In this document: piece by piece, positions 8,998-19,900 of the stretch
How positions within the stretch are numbered: the stretch's first letter is position 1
How the letters are laid out: each line of letters begins with the position of its first letter
NCBI RefSeq assembly: GCF_019649055.1
Contig: NW_026570273.1
Span: forward strand, 372,001-436,000
Reading direction: 5' to 3'
DNA from: Paramacrobiotus metropolitanus
Lineage: Eukaryota > Tardigrada > Eutardigrada > Parachela > Macrobiotidae
DNA: 64,000 nt
Notes under the pieces: generated by a model
The model's input: only the letters and a program-made list of their open reading frames with translations
What the model was told of the DNA's origin: nothing
Databases searched by the model: none
Program-made: the position numbers and the translations under genes

Positions 8998-11900
8998 GAT
9001 GCGTCGTTTGTCGTACGTCTTTTTGAACCGCTTTGTCATAGGCACATCTTGGATTTCATATGTCCGTTTCTTCCGGCGAATAGTACTACCATATGTGACG
9101 GAAAGGGACTCGGGCTGAACGTTACCATGAGCGCTATCGGAGGCGGTCTCATCTTGGAGAGGTTCGGTTGCGATTTTCAACATCGAATCAAAATTCAACA
9201 CCGTTCCTGTAAGTTTATTAATTTCAAATCCTTTGATTTTACAGACCTCCTGCCCAGATGCCGTAACGTAGCTGTAAGATTTTGGACCAGTACTACAAAA
9301 GCGCGTAATGAAGTCGTCCTCGGCCAGCTCATTACTTAACATCCCCAGAGTGGACCCGGTTTCAAACGGCTCATCACCTGGACGCTGAACAAAGATAATG
9401 CTGTCCTACGATTTAAAAACTATGTTTTTTTTCCCGTTTTTTCTAGTTTAATATGCTTTAGGCTAATGCTTCACCTCTTACCGTATCAAAGTATAGTAAT
9501 CGCTCGCCCGCTCTTTGCATGAATTTCAATAAATGTAATCTCGCGTGTGCCGTTGTAAACCTGACAGCAAAATATAAGTACAAGTCTAATTCACCTGATT
9601 TAAATGAAGCACTAAACTTGAAACTATTATCACTTACGCTGCTAGAACCACGTTCGTTTTCGGGTTAGTCGGAACCATAGCATCCTTCCTCGTGTACATT
9701 ATTTGTACAACGTCCTCCGAAAATACGTCATAATCATGGATTTCGAATTCTGAAGACGTTAAATAGTGCAGAAAATCCTTCACAGTGTTCACGAAAACTG
9801 TGCTGAGAAGGTTATTTCTCATTCCCAGCCGGCCCCAAAAGCTGTAAACACCATAGCAAAGATTACTAGTACTACTACAGCTATTTTTAGTGTATTACCG
9901 ACACCAAACAAACAAATAATAGTAAGCACCAACCTATTCAGGCACAACTTAGCGAGCTGCCGCAGTCCCGGATTCCAGCTTATTTTGGAACCGTCCAACC
10001 TGATGCCTTCCGTTTGGAAAAAGTGGTCCAGAAACGCATCTTGCTGCTCTGGAGTTTTAATATCAGCCGGCCAGCCAGAAGCTTGCACTTTAAGCGCCAG
10101 GAACAAATCAATATAATCAGCAAAAAAGCGCTCTCTGCTGTCGGGATAGTGCCATACTTCGTGAATTTCCATTAGTTCATAACCATTTTTCACGGCTTCT
10201 TGTAGTTCTAGTGTGCACCAAGTCCCCGTCAGAGCTCTTTGCTCCGGATCCTCGTGCGTGCAAACTTGCTGATTTTTTTCTTCAGCGCAAGTGCGGCATA
10301 ACGTGAAAATCAATTTATCGAAATGCGCCGGTAATATCGGTATCATCAGGTTGCGAGGCGGTAATATTTTGCAATGCATAATTCCAAAATAGTTATCCAA
10401 GGTTTTAAAATTATTAGTAATTCTTTTATGCTTGCCAACCGGATAGCGTTTGTTTTTATTGACATATGGATATTCGGATACAACATCCAAGTACATTATC
10501 TTCTCTCCAGGCTTGACCTTATAGTCTAACACTAGGGCATTTACTCGTCCTCCGAACAATGCTTTTCTCGGGTCGAGGGGTTCAACAATCCGTATGTTTT
10601 TTATAGCAGTAGCAAAATTAGCGTCGTTTTTAATGCGACTGTCATATTCACATTCCCAAACGCTCACAATATTGATTCTAAGCTTCTTCAACATTTCTTC
10701 GCGCCGTACGGTCCGCTCGTACAACTCACCCATTGTGGCGTCCTGATGCGGGTGGCGTGTACTTGGATTCGTGCATATTGGATGGCCGTGGTGCACGCAC
10801 CCATAAAATTCATATGCTGTTCGACTTTCCAGATGGTACCCATCAATGAATAATGCACCAATTTTGAATTCTCGCTCCAGTTCAATGCCTTGGCTCTGGC
10901 TTATACATTGTAACCATGAATTGGCTTTGTTGGAGGATATTCTGTTGCTTGGCATATGAATAACCTCAACTTCCAAAGGCTTTAGCAGCCTGGACCTCCA
11001 AAAATAATGACACACACTTGGAAGGGTTAAACCTGATTGAAAAATACATAGTCCATCCGTAATTTTGAAAAAAAGTTCGCGCAGCTGCATTGCACAACAA
11101 CGTAGCGTGGTCACGTCTTGGTGGCAATAGGCAGCCAGTTCCTTGTTGACGTCATACAATCCTCTTTTTAAAGCTTTGTCTTCATTATAAAACTCCATAA
11201 AAGCATGTTTTTCTTTATCGCTCATAAATCGGTAGTTGAACTTTTCAATATCCGGATAGTCAATAACTGTGTTCCAAAATTGTGGTCGGTTCAGGACATG
11301 TGGAAATTTACCTTTAGTTTCCTCAACGGCGAATGATTTCGCCCAGTTGTCCAATGACAAAGGAACATAATTGAGCGTATCCCGAAAGTTAATGCCAAAC
11401 TCCCGATCGCGTAGGTGCGTGATTTGGGAACGTTTCATGATCACGTCAGGCGCTTGACCTTTCTGAAGCAGCCATTTCAAAATAAAATAGCCATCGAACC
11501 TAGAAAGCCCACCACTTTATCCGTAAGCTGTATACTTTCAACGTATTTCATGTTGTGTGAAACAGAAGAACAAAAATTTCTTACCCTCTAAAGTTATGTG
11601 CCAAACAAAAAAACCCCGCATGCTTTTCTTGGAAAATAAATTCACATACATCGCCTGCAATGTCCTTGCCAATATTGCTGATGTCCTCGGGAAATTGGCG
11701 GGTTTCAATGGGCTTTCCATCTTCCTGCACTTGTATTACACAAAAATTTGGGACGTGCTTTCCATTACCGTCGGGGTACGTCTCGAAATCAAAGTACATG
11801 AAATTGGCAGATTTGTGCTTGGCTAATACTTTGTCGTCAAGTTTCTCTGGTTTTATATAGCAGTCATGGTGCTCCGGTAATACATAACACAGGCAAACCG

Positions 11901-13113
11901 AACAATAAATCTCACCGCACACATGGCCTGGCCCGTATCCTCGTTTCACGTTCATCTTTATGAATGCCGAGCATTCTATGCAGACCTTGAATTTTTCACA
12001 GATGCTTTTCTTTTTGTTATGGTTTGTGCTTTTCGCTGTCGTTGCAAGGTGGTGGTTAAAACACTCGTTGTTTCTAAAGCCCGTTTGATTGCATCCCGCA
12101 CAATATCGCGCAAAGTTGGCTTCCAGCTCACACTTCTCGCGCAAGCAAAGCTTGCAGGTATATTTACAGCGATGATCACCTTCGTGAGAGTACCCATGAT
12201 TACAATGAAAACACCATTTGCTTTTTTCGTACCACCCTTGAAGAGATGTTAAAACGTCAAAATGATTGGCGTAATACAATAGCATTAAGCGTTTTTCCCT
12301 GAATTTGCCAGCAAAGATAATGCTGTTAAGCTGTTCCAGTCCAACAATTATGATTTGATAATCGCTTAGTAACTTTTGAAAAGTCCCTACGTCGTCCAGG
12401 CTGTAGCGCCGCTCCGTCAGGCCTGCAGCTATTACCAGCTGTTTCGCCAATAATGTCTGCTGATCCTTATGCTGCTTTTCTGGGTGCTTATGTGCCCTGG
12501 TGTAACGTAGCGTTGAATATAGTTGCAGATCTTCATCTGCTAAGGCTTTAGCCGTTACTAGGGACCGTGGTAAACATAAATTGTCGTCGTTCTTTATACG
12601 AACGATAGACATTTTGTTCTTCAGTAGCCTTTTAACGCTTTCAGGAATCACTAGATTGTCATTACCTCCACCATCCGGCGTTTCTGTGTACTGGACTTCA
12701 ATCCTGAAGCTTTCATCCAAGCGAAAGCTTGTTGAACTTTGCATCACCCGTTCAACGCGCGCCATGATACGGTCCACAGTTAGTTCGTCCCGCCGCATTA
12801 ACGGTGTCCAAATAGGAATTTTCTTCGCAAATGATCGCTGTATAATTGCACGCGTACCATATACCAAGGCTGAATTTTGTCTACCAAAATTCTGTTAAGC
12901 AGTTCTTCAAAATGCTTTCTATCACATTACAGAGGCGTGAAAACGGAACATCAAATAAATCTGATGCGATGCGGCATTGAAAACACTCAGAGCAGTTTTC
13001 CATTTCCCAGAATACGTATCAGCTACTTTTTCTAACAATAAACTTTCTTCCGATATCTGCGGTAGATCATGTTCTTCCATATCATCCCCGTCAGAAGCGT
13101 TATCCTCAGCCAT
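8956..13113 (-). CDS. Polinton family-B DNA polymerase (protein-primed type), multi-exon
   Basis: Replicates the element. Exons inferred from GT-AG signals: 11585-12918, 9934-11499, 9638-9841, 9482-9560 and 8956-9405, with four introns of 76-92 nt, plus a likely first exon starting at 13113. Every mapped junction rejoins conserved polymerase sequence. Landmarks in order: a Cys/His-rich segment (CKYTCKLCLREKC; HDCYIK), the exonuclease motif FDFETYPDG, the AHNF/FDGYF block across the first junction, YPYVNKNKRYPVG, the NPGLRQLAKLCLN block running into FWG, FTTAHARLH, the YFDT-DSIIF catalytic block split exactly by an intron, and GPKSYSYV near the C-terminus. A TTTT run (12819-12822) marks a one-base frame break in the N-terminal region. 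The donor of the first exon is not certain. It overlaps the small + strand membrane ORF at its 3' end. Confidence 0.85.
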
Positions 13114-13389
13114 TTTATCGTTCAAAAACGCCTCACCGAAAACCAGTTTACTAATTGTAGGCACCAACTTTACGCCAGCCACGACGAAATTATATACCAC
13201 ACAATTTTATTGAACCTTACTTTTTATAAGCAAGTTTGGGCACGCTTAAGTTAAAGCAACCAATAACCAAACAGATGTACGTACAATTAAAACACAATTA
13301 AGCGACTTTGACCTTTCACCCGTATATCAATGACACATATCAATGAAAAAAAAGAACTCAATGCAATGGTAATAGTTACTCGATCGCTG

Positions 13390-15099
13390 TTACAGATTGT
13401 AATGCCTACGAATGTAACCGCTATACGTCTGTTTCTCTGAAATGTACCAACATTTATGGCAGTCGCAAACCGCCGCCCTGTCCATCGACAAGCTTTTCGC
13501 GACCATAATTAATCGATACAACTGATACCGGTGTTCGTTGAGGTAGCCAATGTCATGATTCTGAAACTCCGGCGCATTATGGATATCATCGTACAGGCTG
13601 AATCCTTGGTTGGAGGTCACCTTCCGCATAATTCGTTCGATGGCTTTGTAGCTCATGCAATCCAAACGGCTAAGCCACCACTGACCAATGATATGCCAGA
13701 CCATCCGGATCCGGGGCATGAACGGGGTTTTTTTCATTGCAAAATGTAGCATAGATATCAGCTCTTCTGCGACTTGTGCCACGTGATGCGGCTGGTTGGC
13801 TCCCCGGACAAAATCACCACTCATCAGCACATAACTAAGGACATACGGCTTCTATGTATACTCCCATAGCTCAGTAAAAACAAAAAAAAATAAATGCCGC
13901 TGACCTTTTCAACTCTTCTTTCTTTTCATCCTTCTTCTTATACCTTTTACGTCTTTGTTTTTCTTCCTCCTCGTCCTCCTCCTCCTCCTCCGACGACAAC
14001 GACGACGACGACGACGACGATGGTGGCGACGTTGAGGACCCCGACAACGACGACGACGTCCATCCCGGCTTCCGCAGCCATCCCAGGTTTGCCATCAGTG
14101 GCATATCAGGTGGTACCAGTCCGTCTGCTAGATGGTTGAATCCATACATAAATACCTCCTCCAGCTCCAGACTGCGAAGCCACTGGACAGTTTCCAGTAC
14201 GGCTCGGACACTAATATATCCTCCAATTATGCGAATGCTGGTCAGCTGAGGCGCCAGCTTGTAAAGTTCTTGCATCAGCGGGCAAAAATAGTCATGCATA
14301 AGACTTCCAAAAGTGTCTTCGGTTCCCTTTACCTTGAATACAATGGACTGTGTGGAGCTGTCCACTACACAGAAAAGCTTCCGAGCAAAATGCTTGATTT
14401 CACAGTAAAGGTAGTTGCAGTTCTTGTGGATTCCGACACCGCCATACGGATCAACGTCGCGTGGAGTAAAGGTCACCACTGCAGACTTTCTTCTCTTCGC
14501 GATCTCTTTTGTAGTAAACTCGTTGAAGTACCAATTAACACTGCAACCAAAAGAAGAAGCGTTTAAAAACCACAACTAATACGTTATCAAATTTCACATT
14601 TTCAGGTTATCGAAACATTTTGTTTACCTTTGCAAATTGTGCAAATCAATCGGAGTCACGTATTCCAGGATCTCCTCGAAAAGGCTTGGCTGACCAAAAC
14701 TTGCAGTTCCAGGCCGGCATCATTCCGACGGAAGCTACGGGTTAGCGGAAACTCCAGAGGCGGCTGCTTATACACACTGTTAACCATGGTAACTGCCTGT
14801 TTGGCGGTAAACAGTTTCTTGACAGCGGTCCAAACCATCTCCCCGATTTCTCCGTCCTCACCGGCAGAGTTACCACGTTTCACTGGCGGTAACGCAAACC
14901 ATTCAAGTAGGCTATCCAGCTGGTGTTCGAAACAGTGAGGGAGGTCGTCGGGGATCTTAGGCACATCCGTATCCTTCCAAACCTCCTTTCGAACAGGCCG
15001 GCATGCAGTGCATGGTGGTGGATCCGGAGAAGGCGAAGCGTGGACACGTAACCACTTGCCTGAAGCGGCCGGGGCTTCCGTTTGGGCTTGTCGTTTCAT
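13390..15099 (-). CDS. F-box-like protein with Ser/acidic-basic tail, three exons
   Basis: Exons by splice signals: 14628-15099, 13905-14540 and 13390-13834, with introns of 87 and 70 nt; junction phases agree. Near the end of exon 1 and across the first junction the sequence FEEILEYVTPIDLHNLQ, followed by VNWYFNEFTTKEI, fits the F-box pattern (the Skp1-binding motif of SCF ubiquitin ligases). Exon 2 then has Leu-rich segments (APQLTSIRIIGGY; VQWLRSLELEEVFMYG) like LRR substrate-binding repeats. A low-complexity stretch of Ser, then Glu/Asp, then Lys/Arg follows (13970-14060 on +). The F-box is reached only after a one-base frame break at an AAAA run (14696-14699). The product would be about 515 aa. 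It is preceded by a duplicated promoter region. The F-box call is a motif judgement, not certain. Confidence 0.5.
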
Positions 15100-15192
15100 T
15101 ATGTTAAAAACTACACATACAAATTTAATGCAAATAAGAATTTTCGTGTCTGTTGACTGCTATTTATACTTGCCCGATGCTAGTAGCTTGGC

Positions 15193-15620
15193 GTTTTACT
15201 TTTACCGATTGGCACGATAGCTTGTGTTTTTCTTCTGCTTTTTTAGCTGGTTCCTGTGCCACTTATTCAGTTTAGGCTGTACATCTACGGATCTATTAAC
15301 CTATGACTTTGCTTCTTATATAATTCATCGTACATACAAGTAGCTCAAAGGTCATGTATACCTAAATATTCAGTACACTTGGAAATTTGTACATGTAGCT
15401 TACTTTTCATCTTATACTGATTGGCAAGATAGTTTGCGTTTTTTTGCTGCTTTTTTGTATGTCTATTCTGCCACTTACTCAGTTAGTGCTGCACATATGC
15501 CGATCTATTAACCTATGGCTTCGCTTAGTACATAATTGAATCGTATATACAAAAAAAGCTTGAAGACCATATAGTCGGAAATGTTTACTGCACTTGTACA
15601 TTATATAACATGAGAATTAT
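15193..15620. repeat. 212-bp diverged tandem duplication upstream of the F-box-like gene
   Basis: Two direct copies about 212 bp apart, anchored at gattggca (15207 and 15419), share many blocks including gatctattaacctatg. They fill the gap between the start of the F-box-like gene (15099) and the end of the next - strand gene (15739). No coding sequence is seen here. The duplication may have doubled promoter or 3'-end signals. Confidence 0.7.
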
Positions 15621-15738
15621 GTGGTTTGCAAAAAGGAAACAGCACAAAGGTAATGCTTTAGTATTGGTACTTTGCTCTTCAAAAGAAGGTTTATATGAAA
15701 TATTATTTTCAAATGATTCATAACACTTAGACAAATGA

Positions 15739-16900
15739 TTACTCATCTTCTTCCTCTTCGTACAACTCCTCTGAGACTTCCTTGAACTGCTTTGACCAAT
15801 CAAACATTTTCTCCAACACGGCATGTCTAGTCTTCAGGAACTCCTCTGTGGTGACCGTCTTGGTTTTAGGGCATTCTTCGGTAGTAAATCCCTCCGTATG
15901 CATTTTCACGAACTGACGTAGGAGTCCGGCAAGCAGTGACACATCCACGTTGACATGAGGGCGTCGCAGCTTTTCAAATTTCTCCACCAGCTTGCCCCCC
16001 ATTTCCACCAACTGCTTCCATTTCTTCTGGCACAGCCCCGGTTGACACAAGGCTTTCGTAACGGTATTCCGAAATCTCGTGCAATGGTCATGAAACACCT
16101 GCCCCAACAAATCAACAACACGATCGTGTCGACTAGCTGCCTTTTTAAAAGCCAAAAAAATTAAAAAACACTACAAATACTAACCGTTTGCTTTGATTTC
16201 TTATCAAATTTGATTTCACGACCATAGGTCCGTGGTACGGCCTTCTGCAAGAACAATTAATACAGTGAACGTGTCAAAAATTTATTTCGAAACCATTACC
16301 TTAGCGCCCTTCTTGGATTTTTTGACACTGGTGGGAACGCGAAACATGCCACGCGGCCCAGTTGCGATGATGGGCTCTGGAGTTTCACGGAACAGGCGCG
16401 GATGCTTAGTCTGCTGCCGCAACAGTACCACCATCTGGTCCCTGGCATGCTTGGCCTCCACGGTTTCCTTAATGTTGTTCTCCAGGAGAGCTTTGAAGCC
16501 CTTCAGTTGCTCTTCCAACGCTTTCACATCCTTCAGGCATGCTTCGACTCCACTGAGCATACTGCTGTATACAGCAGCAGCGCCCTCCTCCATATAACGG
16601 TTGCCCTTCAGTACCGGCTCCTAAATGACAATTTAAAAAAAAGTTACAAAAAAATTCGCTACAAGCAAACAAAGGAATACAAACTTGCTTTATTTGTTAA
16701 TTGAATGATTATTCCTTAGAAATTTGCTTTATATGAAATTAAACAGCTGGGAAGCTTACAGCTCTATCGTATAGCTGATGCTTCTCCTCGATCGTCAGTT
16801 CCTTCAGGTGCTTTAGCACCTCCCTCTTGAACGCTTGGTTGCCGCCCCGTTTGTTGAAAATGGGAATCCGGCACCCCTTTCCCCACTTCTTCTCCACCGC
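15739..16900 (-). CDS. Lys/Glu-rich multi-exon Polinton protein, 5' exon not found
   Basis: Four consecutive exons join in frame: 16760-16900, 16300-16620, 16185-16244 and 15739-16140. Each has an AG acceptor, and donors are GTAAGC, GTAATG and GTTAGT. The product (over 300 aa) begins AVEKKWGKGCRIPIFNKRGG, then has a coiled-coil-like stretch (LKDVKALEEQLKGFKALLE), a basic hinge (TSVKKSKKGAKKAVPR), a Cys-containing helical region and an acidic C-terminus (ELYEEEEDE). I do not recognise a family. The acceptor of the first visible exon is preceded by about 36 nt of intron, and then sequence that looks like a Helitron 3' terminus. The 5' exon may therefore lie on the far side of the Helitron, or have been lost. 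Confidence 0.55.
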
Positions 16901-16936
16901 CTACAAATGAACACAAAAACAGCGAATCAGCCAATA

Positions 16937-19900
16937 CTAGGAAAGTGCACTCGCTTTTAGCGGGCACTGCATGACCGAAGCGTAGCGGGATCATATAGCG
17001 GGAACAGGGCTTAGTGCTGACGGTAGCGCGATTTTAGGAAGTTTTTACACACCGGATTTATATCATAGAATTCTTTATTTTTTCGCAATAGGCAAATTTA
17101 GACATGCAATCGGCACAAAATGGAAAAACATTTATCGTAATTGCCTGAAACGGTTCATTTCGCGCGCTTTTTGCACAGTAGCTTTTCTTGTTTTGATGGA
17201 CTGGAGTAAGCTAAAGGAAAACATAGGTTCAATTGCAAGTCCTTTCCATGACTTAACACGTGAAAATCCCACATAAATAAGGCCGGACGCGAATTCGCGG
17301 GCTCCAAGGTGCACCACTGCTTGGTTACAAGTTATGCCTTGAGCTTTATGAATGGTGATAGCCCAAGCGAGGCATAAAGGCAGCTGTGTTCTTGCGCACT
17401 TCTCCGATTTTTCCGTCCAATGCGTTGTTGTTGGCGTTATTGGAATACAGTTATTCGCTAACGTCGGACCAGTATATTTGTCAAACTCAACCAGTACAGC
17501 ATATGGTAGACTGTCCGTCGGGGATGTGCCAGGGGAATATACAATTTCTCTTATATAACCCAGCGCTCCGTTAACGAGCCCTTTACTTGTCCACAAATCT
17601 CGTTTAAGCACGACCCGGCTACCGCGAGAAAGGTATAAAACCGGTTCGAGACCCATAGCTTGTTCTTCGGTTCCTACAAAAAATTAACCGATAAAAAACA
17701 CCAACGTTAGATATATCCTTAGAATAACCTTTGGAAGCAGTGCGGCCGTTATGTTCTGCCATAATTCTTGCGACCGGCATGTTCAGCTGTCTTAAAGCGT
17801 TGGTGTTGTAATTTCGTGCGGGTTCTTTTTCCGAAAAAAGATGCAATGCTCCCTTGAAATCTGTTTTCTCGTTCTCTGACAGTAGCGCGTACGTTCGGTT
17901 GACAAACTTTTCATAGTCCTCGCTTGTAGAGTCGCCAGTTGCGATGCGATCTAAAGCATCCCTTAGGGCTTGTTGATCGGGGTCCGATCCGGTCTGGCGA
18001 TGTGATGAATTAAGGATGAAACATTTGGTGAATGCGTTTCGGAAAACAAGCTGTCCTTGATCGGATAAATCGCTTGCAAAACCATCACCATATAGCGGTC
18101 TGTCCAGTACAGGCGGCAACTGGTTGATGTCTCCGAAAAAATAGACATACATGCCACCAAATGGGAGATCGCATGATTCAGGCTTGGCTTGGCGGCATCT
18201 TTGATCCATCTTAGCGAGCAAGGTACACCCTATCATGCTGAACCCATCCACAATAATGCACCGAATATTCTCGAAATCGGACTGGAATCTTGCGAGTTCT
18301 TCGTTTTCCAGAGGTACAAACTTCCTGTTAACCGGAATTCTTAGAAGACTGTGTACTGTCATTCCTTCAATGTTATTGGCTGCCATGCCAGTCGGGGCTA
18401 CAAGCCGGTACGATTGCTCACCGAATCCAGGTTTGCTCTCCAGCTTTGCTCTCAAGAAGGAAATAAGTGTGGATTTTCCACTTCCCGCTTTTCCCTGTAT
18501 GATTGTACAGCGATGTGGAATAGTGCCATTAAGCTGTTCGTCGAAATAAGCGTTGACTTCCTCTTGTTCACCGGCAAGAGTGACGTTGGGCAACGTCACC
18601 GGTTCGTTAACTTCGTCTGCATCTGTTTTAGCCCGTTCAATGAAACTGTCGGCTTCCGCAATATTTGGGTATTGTTGGTAAGCCGCCTGCCAGTCAAACA
18701 GTACATCAATTTGACGGGTACCCAGCTCGATAACTGGCGGTGCATCATGCGGACCATGGCCGTGCAGAACCATATACTCATCTTGGTCCCGATTGTTTGG
18801 TGCTTCCGCTTCCTCATCCGAACTATCAGGTACTTCGGCCTCTGGTAAATCGTTTTCATGGGCTGGAAGCGCGAGCGCGTTATACGCTTGTTCCCAACTT
18901 TGTCCTTCTGCCAGGGCAGTGTTAATGTCACGCCACGGAGAGTGTAGCAGCACTTGCTGGCGATAGTACTCTTCATTTTTCGTTGCATCTGCCGATAACG
19001 CTAAGATGGGAAATACTCGTACAACAGCTTCCTTATTTCGAGCTCTTTTTTTCCAGCCATTTTTTGACCAGACAAAATTAGACGCGACTTCCATCAGGCT
19101 GGAATGTTCGAGAGCCAGTGCTCTGTTTTTATATTTGCTAAGGATGGTTTTGGTAGATGGGGCATCTGCATCTGGCTGGTCTGCATCGTCGGCAAGTGGA
19201 ATCCATTCGTCGCTTCTGATAGTAATATTTACAAAAGGGCGGGAACTTCTGTACAAGTCGAATCCCATTAACAGATGCATACATTCTTGTGCTGAGATGT
19301 CGCGTTCCGATACCGATTTTAGCAGCAATCGTTGTACCGATCGTTTGGCCATCACTCCGGCTCCAATGTCACTGTCCAGGATGATTTTTAAAATATCCCC
19401 ATATGATGCGGATCGCGGTTCAGCTTTCGATGCATATTTTGCAACATAGTTAATCACTGCATGCTTGTCAACAACGGGTGATACATCAATATTTGCCCGC
19501 CAAGCCTGAAGTATACTTCGGTTGTGCCTGTTTACTCTTGGATCGTTTCTTTTTGGTACAAAGGTCCATCTGCCCTCCGTTCTTTCAAGCATACTAACGG
19601 GCACAATTCCTTGAGGGAAATCAAAACGGCATTTCTCGATACCACGTCGTTTCTTTCGCAAGCAAGTCTCCTTTCTGCAGACAGTATGCCTTTGCACTTT
19701 ATTCACCAGGTGCACGTAATCAGCATTCCAGTCAGTGATACTGTCTGGTCGAAGTTGAGACGGATGGACTGCAGCTGGTGGTGCGCCCATATCCGGGTTT
19801 GTAGCAGTGATCAAACCATCGAAATATTCGATTATTCGTTGTCTTCCTTGATTATCCAAAGTATCAAAATTCACCTTGGTGGGCGCATCTTCTAACCACA

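Noticed and set aside
9049-9339. A 96-codon + strand frame after the small membrane protein
   Set aside because: It is the antisense of conserved PolB C-terminal coding sequence (GPKSYSYV region).
13894-14139. + strand frame rich in Pro and Thr repeats
   Set aside because: It is the antisense of the Ser/Glu/Asp low-complexity tail of the F-box-like gene.
16960-16994. Possible first coding exon (Met-Ile-Pro-Leu...) for the Lys/Glu-rich Polinton gene
   Set aside because: It overlaps the hairpin and terminal sequence of the Helitron, and no convincing donor in the right phase was found.
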